NCBI GenBank assembly: GCA_900617975.1
Contig: UZAE01000289.1
Span: forward strand, 1-27,245
Origin: Rodentolepis nana
Taxonomy: Eukaryota; Platyhelminthes; Cestoda; Cyclophyllidea; Hymenolepididae
Reading direction: 5' to 3'
Length of the DNA stretch: 27,245 bases
In this document: piece after piece, positions 11,401-20,214 of the stretch
Layout: every line of letters begins with the position of its first letter
Position numbering within the stretch: the first letter of the stretch is position 1
Translations under genes and position numbers: made by a program
Notes under the pieces: generated by a model
The model's database searches: none
What the model was told of the DNA's origin: nothing
The model's input: the letters and a program-made list of their open reading frames with translations, nothing else

Positions 11401-14400
11401 GCGAGAAGGAAGTTTTTTAAATAAGATAGCATTAAAGCGTATGACTCACTTCGTGCTGAACATTCTCAATCTCTACTGTCACCGTAAAGTCCGCATTTTC
11501 CACGGGCTGAAATAGAGACAGAAAAACAAAATGATTAATGACATTCAGCAAGTCCAAAACCTATTGGGTAGGGGAAATTGGAGGTATATTGTGACCGCAC
11601 TAACTCGCGTTACGCCATTTCTTTCTTACTGGTCAGACGTATTCAGCACTATTAGTCATGCACATCACTGGTTGGGTAAGCTTTCAGCTTGTGATCAATC
11701 AGTTGACAAATGTGTACACTTGAATACGACACGAAATAAGCTGTCTCTTAGCCATTAGTTTCAAGCGACGAAAAATATCTTAGAAATGAGCCGGTAAGGA
11801 AATTAGCATTCTGAACTCTTCCTCACATTCTTACATCGATCAACATTAATCAGGACGGTAAATAATATCAACCACCGATCGTGCACTGGCACATAGCCTA
11901 GAAAACGTGATACCACAATCTAGAACTCAAATTAAACCAAGCAGACCACTAAGCACAAGGAACTAATGAGTTCAACTATGAGCCCTTGATAATAAAGTGT
12001 TTACATCAAGTCAAACGCATTACAGAGTAGATATTGGCGAGAAATAAGATAATATTTGATTTGGGATGGAAAATAGGGGAAAGAAAATGAGAGAGCATGC
12101 ATCATCCAAGGAAAGATGGCAGGAGAGGAGAAAAAAAATGGAATTCAACGTTTAGTATAAACAAACCAAAGCATTATTTCATGAACACTGGGACAAAGTA
12201 TAAACAATATGAAAGCTAATAATGAAGGGCGTAAATTTTTAGTGCTAAAGTGATTTCTATCATGAGACGTTGCGTAGTGAGTGACATCTCCCGACAACTC
12301 ATTACTTTGTGGCATTGAAGGAACGATTGCTATAATGGTTAGGTGTTAATCTTTATTCTGTTGTGCCACAGACACAGAATTCAATAATAGCACGTAGCCG
12401 CCTAGCTAATAGGCTTTACTCCAAAACCTCAAAAGGGGCGAGGACTCTGGAATTTTGAATATTTAGATTTGTGCTAATTGTATTGTAGTGTTCGCTTTTG
12501 AAACAAAAACTATTTATTTTAATCAACACATCGCATTTCCAATTTCTCCATGACACTAGCACACCCAATGATTTTCGGGCTTCAACTTGCAGACTAGAGT
12601 ACAACCAGAAATAGTTCAGTGTCTATTCACTTTGAATACTGTGAAGTTGCGATTTTAAACGTCAGACAGGCTACAAGATCTTGAAAGATGTATCCTAGCA
12701 ATAGCAGTCGTTTTTGTGTTATTTGTCACAACTATAACCGCATTTGCACACGAAAATTCTGTATCCAAGTGCTGAACTTTATATTTGAATCAGTGTGAAC
12801 TTACTTTGTCACAATAAAGGCTAGAAAAGGAAGCTAACAAAACGAGTAGTAAGTGGGAAAATAGACAGAAAACGGATTTCGAATGGAATTTTGCATTAAA
12901 TTGCAAGATAAGCTGAAATTCCAAATGATGCATTATTAGTATTATAGCTATTCTTTGTGCGGAGACAGGTGTACCTTTATGGCATCGGCCAACCAGTCTG
13001 CAAGCTCTAAGCGTCGTGGCCACAAGCTACCACCTATGAACATATTCTTGGGCTAAAATTTTGGAATACTGGGTCAAGATGCAATGAACTGTGCCCTGCC
13101 TTTTTCATTTCATTAACCATTCGAAATATTCCGTCGTTTCTAGTGTAATGATATTTGCTTGACTGGGGTGTGCGATAGACTTACCTCTACGTGGTGCACC
13201 CTGCGCAACGTATACTCATACGGCAAAAGAGTCTATTGACCGGCAGTTGACTTCTAACTTCAAACTACCATCACCCCACTGTATGTCATATTTGACTACT
13301 TTCACAGTACTCACCCCACCTTTTTCTACCTTCGTCTTTGAAACATTCTTCTGTCCCCCCCCCCTCTCGACTTTTTTTCACTTTGATGTTCCTTCCACTC
13401 TGTGAAGTCTGAAGTTAACTTAAGGGTTAATGATAACCATCAAAACGCCTGTCATTTGATAGAAATATTTGCTTGACTAGAGAGTACCTTTCTCCCTTGT
13501 CGTTATTAATACATACTACACTTTTATAAATGCTATGTTCGTTGTAATTTTATATAGGAGAAAACGGTCTCGTTGTTATTGACCAATGTAAACTACAATA
13601 CTCCGTTTCTTTTATCATCCCTCCTAAACCGATTCATTCATGGGTTAAGAATGCTTTGTTTAAAAAGGCTATTTCAAGCACTAGAAGCAAGCATGCTGCA
13701 TGTCAAATCGAACTGCGTGTATTTTGCGAGTTTGAGGAAATTAAGTAGAGTGGTTAAACAGTGTGTGTTTTCTCACCTTGAAGGAACTGTGTACCAGGGT
13801 TTCATCAAGGTCAAGAACAAGGCACTTTTTCCCAATGCAATCGGGAGATGGTTGACCCAATAAATTTTCTCCAGGATTCGCCTAAAATAAAAAAAAACAA
13901 TCACATAGTACAAGCATAGCCTTCTGACACATAAACAACTTCCATTTAAAACCTCGACGATTACTTGCTTACTTACCCTATTTCCATCTCGTTTAATACT
14001 GATAACAATTTCTTATTTCATTAATAATGAGACAAAGATAGAATTTTCTGCGAGATTTAAACAAAACCCGGAAACATAATGCTATTTTACTCTCTCTCTC
14101 TCACTCTGTTGATTTCTTTAGCATGAAATGAATAGACTGATGGCTCCTAGAGTAGAAAAAATGTAGAATCGCGATGCATGCCAAGCATTCCAAAATGCCA
14201 TTGGGTGGTTGTTTCACACGCATGCACTGAAATAAGATAATTAAGAGGCTTGATCAGAGCACATCCATCGATCGAGTTACGTTTGATGAAATTGCTATTG
14301 CGTGGAATATAGGGATCACATCACGCCAGAACATGTTTTCAAAGAGAAGAATTTCACACACACACAGTGAGAGAAAAGCATAAGGGGAAGTCAATGCTGA

Positions 14401-17400
14401 ATGTGCCAATTTTCATACAACCGATGGTTTCCCGATTCTCTATAGTTAGATGATTAAAAAATTCATAGACATTGGGCAATTAACAGATTAAAAGTGCGTA
14501 AATGAGTTTTCCATGAATAATTAATCACTTTAGTGTAGGAGTTCACACTTTCGGTATATATATATCAAGGTGGCTGCAATTTTAGCCATGAATCCAGAAT
14601 ACCCATTTAAAATTCATTTGAATTAAAATCTGGCGGTCGAGTAGGAGTTTACTAACGAACTTGGGAGCCCAAACTTCGACCACAATCAAACGCCCGAGAA
14701 TACGAAAATTACTAGAACCGGCTTTCGCTACCAAAGTAAGTACAATTTGGCGCAAGCGTTATTGATGATGACTGCTGAGGTCAAAAATAAAGGTCATAAC
14801 TAGGACGGTGGTAAGCTATACATTCCCAACATTTCACATTTGGGAACATTTGGTGCACGAGACACCAGAATTCATTTAACCTTGATTTTGGTTAAATCAT
14901 AATTTAAAACCCACCAATAAGAGAGTAATAAGGAGAATAATTTAAGTTACTTTTTTTCAAATTAATCTCTTAAGTTAAATTTTATTGACAGAAACTTGGT
15001 TTAGCACTGGGAGGATTAGGATCCGAGTCTCTGTGTGTCACTTGATGTTCATCAATGGATATCGATCCTGTGACCACTGACGTGACAAACGTTAATAGAT
15101 GCGCTGTTAAAGCACACGGATATAACTATAGGAAAATTCATTAAAATAGCGGAATTCTACTCCTATCTTAATGGAAGTTGACATCACCGGATTTCAAATC
15201 CATAAGAGAAGTAGTTAGAATCTCTACGATCCCATTGTTTTCAATGGGTTTCTTGATTTAAACAGATTAATTATTCGCTCATTAAAGGCAATAAATTATA
15301 CAAAGTGACTTAATCCAGCACTAGAAGCGATGTCTTTCAAGGGAGTTATTAAAGAAAAATGCAAGAGGCCTTATAAAGTCATATAGGTGAGTATGCTAGT
15401 TAAATGGCTTTCTCCGCATTCTGGAGGAGGAGGATTATGGCAAGAGCGTAGCCCGCCAGAACGTGCGTGCGCCGTGTTGTATTTTAGGCACATAAATACC
15501 AACACCACAGCACATTACCTCTAATACTTACAACTCTCTTACACCCACATACCTACGAAATTATCACGTATTTTCTCCGCACACACATTTACACACACAC
15601 ACACACACATGAGAGAGATTATAAAGGAGACTAATGACTTTTGTCTGAAGGGATTAGTGATAAAATAAGAAGAGCCCTAAACAATGGTATAGAAAAAAAA
15701 TCAAATGCGAACGATTTGCGATACTGTGAAATTTTGCTTAAATTTTGACGCGTGCCAGTCAAAAGTGGGCAGTTTCGTCGAGGAGGAGTGTGAATTTTGC
15801 AATGTCAAACCTTTCGGCTACAAACAAACCATGAATGTCCAAATTCTCCAACTGTGACAAGAGGATAAAAGTAAGTCAAATCGAATTCAATAAAAGGAGA
15901 TGATTTATTAAGAACAAATTCAAAATGAATACATGCTAAGAAATAGAATAAAATTTATGGATAGACAATATCATGGGAATTCGGACCACACTTTCCAGCA
16001 CCCATTTAGAGCAAAGAAGAAAACTAAAAAAATACAGGCTGGTTGAACATACATTAAACCCCAGATTAAATATCTCATGGAGAAATCATGTACACGAAGT
16101 TTGACCGAACGAGATTTTCGGAAGATCTTTGGAACAAATATCTGCTTCATATTTTTTCTATTAAAAAAGGTTACTTTGGAGGGCAGGTAAATGCTAATCA
16201 AAAAGGTTCAAAAGAAACCCATTGAGTCAGAAATAATATGGCAATGTGCGTGCCAACCCTGCATCACTTAGCAAAAAATTGATCAGCCTTCAGTTTTCCT
16301 TTCCAACAACAATTACATTACCTGAGTTCTGCCCACAATTCAATCACGATGGCTGTATTAATTAATCAATCAATCAATGTTTTATTGCTACTAATACAGC
16401 GTGTATCATTTGCGTATTAGACCATAATTGGATTAAGAAAGCTGGTATCCAGAAGTAGAGCGTAAAGGAGCGATCTACTAATTAATCAAGTGGAAATCAC
16501 GAAATTGAACAAATGAAAAGACTAAAGCATGACGGATAGCACAAGGGAAGCGCATTGAACAAATGACTACAAACACGACTGTGAAGCCTCTACTTAATGC
16601 TCTCGTTAAAAAAGCCCTGGAAAGCAATAAAATACCAAGAGAAACTAGAAGTGGCACAAAGAATTCAGACAAGGCCAACTTAATTAAGACATCTCTAAAA
16701 GAACGCCGGTTTATACATGTAGGCCAATCTGACAACTTGGAAAGTATTTCACTACTCCCAAGTTATTCCCAACACATCCACTATCCTACTAAAGCTACAA
16801 TATACACCATTAGCATACGAAACCTTAAATGGATTATGAAAGCGAAGAGATAATAGATAACTTTGAAATCACGAGAAAAATAGCACTTGGAAAGACTAAG
16901 GTATGCACGAAACTCATTACTACCAAAATTACCGCACCAATCCAGTTAACCGCAAGACCCAGCGAATACCCTGGACGAAAAAAAGTCGCAAGAAATAGGC
17001 AGGGGGGAACGAAAGCAAGTGGGCGATGAGTCACTGGACCAGGTGGTCCAGGCGCCACAAAATAGTAATATTAATAATCCTGCAGTAGTGATCTCCGCAC
17101 CGTTTGGGGGAGGGGGGGGGGGGATTAGACATGGCCTTGGCACAACAGGGAGCCAGTATGCACATAAGACTTTTCAACATGTGATTTAAATGTTATGTCA
17201 TTGCCAAAAGTATGGGACCGTAGTGATGGCCAGTTAATTCAACCAAAAGGAAAAAGTCGACATTGCCGTGAAATGGTTGTTGATAAATCATTAAGGAAAT
17301 GAGAAAAGTGGGCTAATAAAGTTAACCTTTCCGTTTTCAATTCACGCAAAATGAAAAACACTTCTAAATCACAAAAAAATAAAGAATGAATCGCGGAATA

Positions 17401-18975
17401 AAAAAGACGGGGTCAGATTGAAATTTTTTAAGACAACAAAACAATCCTGACCAAAATAATAAATCAACAAGAGGGAATAACAAACCATTCAGTCATCTAG
17501 TGGTCAACTTAGATTGAAGCGAGAGTAAATACGCAATCACTGTCCAACAATTGAAGGCATCGAAACAAGCAACAGACGCCTTTAGAATAGAACGCTCAAT
17601 AATACAGAAATGTGAAAAAGAGAGAAAATAAGTATTAAAATGTGTTAAAATTCAGAAATAGCAACAATAAATAGGGCAAGCTGTTGACCAAGCATGCGCC
17701 CGTATTCGCGTACGCATGTGGGCATAAGAAATATGATTAATCAGCAAATTCTACTTCCTTCTACCTCAATTGACATACGCTGTAGACATGGGCACATGAT
17801 TTCTTTGGACAACTGTTCAAGACAACTCTAGGAACAAGAGCGCATACACAGCCCATTTCCCAAGTTCATACACAACATGCACACCTACAAATACGACCGT
17901 CAATCACACAAAGGTAAAAGAGATGCCAATTTGATAATGAAAGCAGAGTAACAAAAGCTTACCTGATCAACTGGTTCCAAGTAAGAATCATCGCTTTGCT
18001 GACTATCCTGAGAATGTACCGACTCAGACATTCGGTCATCGAGATTAACATGGTAACCAGCCACGCCATTCTCCCCCCTATAATGGAAATTATCCGACGT
18101 AGAGGTAATAGTAATTCCAGCAGAATTTGCTTCGTGTCGAGTTATGAGAAGAGCGGGAGCTGGTGATTTGAGGCGTTCATCGGCCGCTTGAGGGGCCAGT
18201 TTAACCGATCGCAGTTCCACTTTCGTGGACTTTTTGCTGCCATTTGTACTGATATCGGCAGAAACATTTTTAGATTTCTTGAAGAGACCAGTCCACTTTG
18301 ATGACTTAGTAATCTTAGTATGAGCTTCCGGAACAGTAGAGGATTTTTTAGTGGTCGCATGATCAGAGTCACCTCGTGCAAGAATAGGTCGTTGATTTGG
18401 TGGATATTCGGGGATTTTGGTACGGGAGGGTACACAACAAAGAAGTTGTCGCCAGCGAGATTGAGAAGGTGATGAGGGAGTAGAAACTAAAGCGGACTTT
18501 TGGGGAGTTACGGCCGAAGCGGGCTCTGGATTTTCCACGGAAAGGGAAATAGGGACGGGAGAAGAAAAATGTTCAGAAGCATTTGTGGGCTCAAGAGAAA
18601 TTCGTTTTAAGTGAACATCCGGAAGATCCTCAGAGATGGAAGCCGATTTCATTTCAGATTCATCTAGTAAAAACTAAATAGTAGATTTTTCAAAATCTCA
18701 TATGAAAATGGGTCAAGAGAACATTACTTACATTGTTTGAACTTTGAATCAAACTCACTCCGCGACCAAGCAACACTAGCATGTCTGGGCATGGGAGGAG
18801 AACCCTCAGATGCCTGAACAGAATGAAGACTATATTTCGCCGAGACAGCGCGGTTGACAGAAAGAAATTCCCTTAATTTAATAGGATTGAGGGGGACCGG
18901 GGGAGGAGAAAGAACCAATCTGTCACAATCTTCTGGAGATAGGGACTCATGCGATCCGTGCTTCGATTGACTCAT
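5092..18975 (-). CDS. CTD small phosphatase-like protein (SCP/CTDSP family, HAD phosphatase), 7 exons
   Basis: Seven exons join in phase to 1758 nt (585 aa plus TAA). The catalytic domain spans about 333-500. CLVLDLDETLVHSSFK carries the HAD nucleophile motif DLDET (339-343, Asp339 nucleophile, Asp341 acid/base). PVENADF begins the SCP-specific insert, FTAS is at 394-397, YIKHL has Lys433, and IIDNSP has 449-452. YADPVCDRID, RLFRESC and VTWFDDPTDTALLDLIP are typical of this family. The Cys-Cys at 157-158 in a short hydrophobic context matches the palmitoylated Cys cluster near the N terminus of human CTDSP1. Known relatives remove phosphate from RNA polymerase II CTD Ser5, Smad linkers and REST; the substrate here is unknown. 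The N-terminal part (1-332) and the tail (500-585) are Ser/Pro-rich or acidic and probably disordered. Human CTDSP1 is about 260 aa, so this protein is about twice as long. It resembles CTDSP1/CTDSPL more than Dullard/CTDNEP1, but the exact orthologue is not decided. Confidence 0.93.
5464..6940 (-). other. SCP-like gene intron 6, 1477 bp
   Basis: Bounded by GTAAGT and TTTCGCAG. Plus-strand open frames at 5485-5790 (101 codons) and 5998-6186 (62 codons) show no recognisable domain and are probably chance. No repeat was seen. Confidence 0.8.
6941..7126 (-). CDS. SCP-like phosphatase exon 6, residues 401-462
   Basis: Acceptor CTCTTTCAG and donor GCC followed by GTAAGT, phase 0. It encodes YADPVCDRIDPAGHFKHRLF, RESCVCFKSNYIKHLAFLGR and DLDQICIIDNSPISFYFHRQ. 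It contains the motif III Lys433 and the motif IV acidic DNSP at 449-452. Confidence 0.95.
7127..8395 (-). other. SCP-like gene intron 5, 1269 bp
   Basis: Bounded by GTGAGG and TTTCAG. It includes a G-tract cluster at 7369-7393. Small opposite-strand frames near 7305-7721 show no known domain. Confidence 0.8.
7369..7393 (+). repeat. G-tract cluster with G-quadruplex pattern
   Basis: Four G runs (4, 7, 6 and 3) are separated by AAA, A and A, meeting the usual G-quadruplex pattern on the plus strand. The host gene is transcribed from the other strand, so its RNA would carry the C-rich copy. Confidence 0.7.
8396..8488 (-). CDS. SCP-like phosphatase exon 5, residues 370-400
   Basis: Acceptor GATCTACAG and donor AAG followed by GTGAGG, phase 0. 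It reads VSVCKRPHLETFIETVG, then PLFEVVMFTASLSK. KRPH and FTASLxK are hallmark motifs of SCP/FCP-type phosphatases; Thr395 is HAD motif II. Confidence 0.95.
8789..8806 (+). repeat. Poly-C run (18 C)
   Basis: C18 on the plus strand, then GCCC. In the transcript of the SCP-like gene it is a G18 tract within intron 4. Confidence 0.9.
10544..10564 (+). repeat. AC dinucleotide repeat with one interruption
   Basis: An (AC)n tract with a single G interruption, in intron 4 of the SCP-like gene. Confidence 0.85.
11098..11119 (+). repeat. GT dinucleotide repeat with interruptions
   Basis: A TG-rich microsatellite broken by two C residues, near the 5' part of intron 4 of the SCP-like gene. Confidence 0.8.
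11450..11506 (-). CDS. SCP-like phosphatase exon 4, 57 nt, residues 351-369
   Basis: Acceptor CTATTTCAG and donor GAA followed by GTGAGT. It reads PVENADFTVTVEIENVQHE, matching the beta-hairpin insert (PVNNADF...VEIDGV.H) unique to SCP phosphatases. Phe357 aligns with the aromatic substrate-pocket Phe of human SCP1. Confidence 0.94.
11507..13776 (-). other. SCP-like gene intron 3, 2270 bp
   Basis: Bounded by GTGAGA and CTATTTCAG. It contains a C run at 13355-13364 and two similar short segments around 13151 and 13465. No gene was recognised. Confidence 0.8.
13355..13364 (+). repeat. Poly-C run (10 C)
   Basis: C10 followed by a CT-rich stretch and T7, in intron 3 of the SCP-like gene close to exon 3. 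Confidence 0.8.
13777..13881 (-). CDS. SCP-like phosphatase exon 3, residues 316-350, with DLDET catalytic motif
   Basis: Acceptor TATTTTAG and donor AAG followed by GTGAGA enclose 35 codons, phase 0 on both sides. The exon ends GKKCLVLDLDETLVHSSFK, almost identical to the catalytic start of human SCPs. It is too short to stand out by frame length and is hidden under a longer opposite-strand frame. Confidence 0.95.
14090..14102 (+). repeat. Short CT dinucleotide repeat
   Basis: A CT run in intron 2 of the SCP-like gene, near exon 3. Confidence 0.75.
15591..15609 (+). repeat. AC dinucleotide repeat
   Basis: An uninterrupted (AC)n tract of 19 nt; a shorter AC run lies just upstream at 15581-15586. 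Confidence 0.85.
16364..16378 (+). repeat. AATC tetranucleotide repeat
   Basis: Nearly four tandem AATC units in intron 2 of the SCP-like gene. Confidence 0.75.
17034..17051. repeat. Perfect 8-bp inverted repeat with 2-nt centre
   Basis: CTGGACCA, then GG, then TGGTCCAG: two perfect 8-base arms. It is directly followed by the palindrome GGCGCC and overlaps the stretch shared with NLE1 exon 7. Confidence 0.8.
17112..17123 (+). repeat. Poly-G run (12 G)
   Basis: G12 preceded by GGGGGA, in intron 2 of the SCP-like gene. Confidence 0.85.
17963..18663 (-). CDS. SCP-like phosphatase exon 2, residues 83-315
   Basis: After the acceptor TTTTTACTAG the frame reads Y-ESEMKSASISEDLPDVH. This 701-nt exon codes for a Ser/Thr/Pro/Lys-rich, probably disordered region. 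It contains SRWRQLLCCVPSR (Cys157-Cys158), which aligns with the cysteine-rich membrane-anchoring segment of human CTDSP1. A basic stretch (KWTGLFKKSK) and a Ser/Asp-rich end (SVHSQDSQQSDDSYLEPVDQ) follow. The donor is GATCAG followed by GTAAGC, phase 0. Confidence 0.88.
18664..18731 (-). other. SCP-like gene intron 1, 68 bp
   Basis: GTAAGTAA to TTACTAG. It contains an in-frame stop, so removal is required. It is far shorter than the other introns of this gene. Confidence 0.88.
18732..18975 (-). CDS. SCP-like phosphatase exon 1, residues 1-81
   Basis: The ATG at 18975-18973 starts MSQSKHGSHESLSPEDCD. It is preceded directly by an in-frame TAA, which fixes the start unless an upstream exon joins here. 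The sequence is Ser/Pro-rich without a known domain. The donor CAAT followed by GTAAGTAA leaves one base of the Tyr82 codon. Confidence 0.85.
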
Positions 18976-20201
18976 TTAAAGGGCAACAAAGAAAAATATT
19001 GCAATGGCAATCTGCTAATGGGTTATCGAAGTAAAAACGAATTGATTTTCTTGTAATTCCTTGAATAGATTTGAAGCTCAAGCGAAAATATAGCGCAAGT
19101 TTAAAACAAAGAGCGCCCACTCAGAAAAATTGAAAATTCATAATATAGCTGCAGGAGTGAAAAATGAATACGAATTTTGCAAATAAAGCTAAATTTACTG
19201 CACCAAAACCGGCAAAATCCACTAAGGCCAATGCATTTGAATAGAGCGGCCCAATAGCCAAAATCTAATCTAGTAAGTATAACAAATTTTATATAAAAAT
19301 GGTCTATATTGAATACATTGCAAAAAAATTAGTTTTAGTAAAATTTTATTATGTTTCATAATTTTGTTTTTACTTTATACTATATTCAGAAAGCTAGCCA
19401 CAATGATTTTAGTGAATGCTAGAATTTGAGATCCCCCCATTTTTAAACAATCATCTTATCTACAGATTTACTTGTCTTTTTATGACCATTCATCTACGTT
19501 TTAATAATTGTATCTTTCATACATTAGTACAAAGATATTACATTAAATGTCGCAAAATGCCATGTAAAAAATTTCGATTAATGTAGACTGTTTCAGACTA
19601 TTGATGCTACAATCACCTCCCAATTAAGTAGCCACCCGCTAACATAACGTGCATTTTAGCAAGCTTAGATTTCGTTTAATGAAATTTCCAAGCTATCTGC
19701 TTTAGCTATGAATAATTATACCAGTTGGACCAAAGTAAGGATTTCTTTATTGTGCTCATGAAGTGTAATCTACCAAAACGGGCTAAAAAGGTATTAAATT
19801 TCCTACCAAACAGACACTCCATCAGATATTTCCGGGTAACCATGATTCATAATATTTGAACAAATGACGAATCGTCCTTGGGGTCCTGTTAATCTAATCT
19901 GCCGTAATCCTGAACAATAGCCCTCACTGTTTATTGATTATTCCATTAGTTCTTCAACTACAGTTCTCACTTGACGACCTTCATCAATTGCAAAAGTCGA
20001 AGTGAATAATGGGTTCTGAATTTCCAATGCCTTTCTACTGATCTATGAAAGTTATTCCCTATTATTAATTCAACCCCATTATTAAAATCAGAAAAACAAA
20101 TTTGCATTCATAATCTCTCATATCACCATATACACAAACGTTGATTGATCCAAATACTAGTCAATTTCTGTACAGATCGACGGGTTTATTGATTGAATCG
20201 C
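18976..20201. other. Spacer between NLE1 (upstream) and the SCP-like gene
   Basis: It holds the short NLE1 3' UTR at its right end and must contain the SCP-like 5' UTR, and probably its promoter, at its left. It is AT-rich throughout, especially 19260-19400. I could not pick out a TATA box or other promoter element with confidence, and found no gene or repeat. Confidence 0.6.
20185..20190 (-). promoter_or_regulatory. Polyadenylation signal AATAAA of NLE1
   Basis: The plus strand reads TTTATT, so the transcript has AATAAA 11 nt after the NLE1 stop codon. The 3' UTR would be only about 30-40 nt. No other AATAAA is as close. Confidence 0.75.
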
Positions 20202-20214
20202 CTACGAGCGCCAC
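20202..20214 (-). CDS. NLE1: NLE1 exon 8, 13-nt terminal coding exon, residues 560-563 and stop
   Basis: The family ends in a short Leu/Ile-Trp-Arg tail (human ends RIWRR). The pyrimidine-rich acceptor TTTTTTTATCTCTAG at 20215-20229 precedes G-TGG-CGC-TCG-TAG, giving Met-Trp-Arg-Ser-stop in the required phase. A polyadenylation signal follows 11 bases after the stop, which strengthens the call. Confidence 0.85.

Larger units (their letters stand above)
8489..11449 (-). other. SCP-like gene intron 4, 2961 bp
   Basis: Bounded by GTGAGT and CTACAG. It contains a C18 run at 8789-8806, an AC run at 10544-10564 and a GT run at 11098-11119. No gene or structured RNA was recognised. Confidence 0.8.
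13882..17962 (-). other. SCP-like gene intron 2, 4081 bp
   Basis: Bounded by GTAAGC and TATTTTAG. It holds a CT run at 14090-14102, an AC run at 15591-15609, an AATC tetranucleotide run at 16364-16378, a G run at 17112-17123, and a short stretch resembling part of NLE1 exon 7 with a palindrome at 17028-17051. Open frames near 16478-17143 on both strands have no recognisable domains and are treated as chance. Confidence 0.8.

Noticed and set aside
12328..12370. Stretch resembling a tRNA D-arm (ATAATGGTTAGG)
   Set aside because: No T-arm consensus downstream and no folding into a cloverleaf.
12973..13024. Coding-like minus-strand segment (WPRRLELADWLADAIK) with a GTACAC donor inside intron 3 of the phosphatase gene
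   Set aside because: Its length (52 nt, or 59 nt with the next acceptor) would shift the reading frame between exons 3 and 4, which already join perfectly to match the SCP family. A poison exon is possible but unsupported.
13573..13863. A 96-codon plus-strand frame at 13573-13863
   Set aside because: It lies opposite the DLDET exon of the phosphatase, which is clearly the real coding strand.
16478..17143. Overlapping open frames on both strands in intron 2 of the phosphatase gene
   Set aside because: Frames on both strands, no domains and low-complexity G or P runs indicate chance openness.
18976..20201. NLE1 and the phosphatase as a trans-spliced polycistronic pair
   Set aside because: The spacer is about 1.2 kb, NLE1 has its own polyadenylation signal, and no splice acceptor lies directly before the phosphatase ATG.
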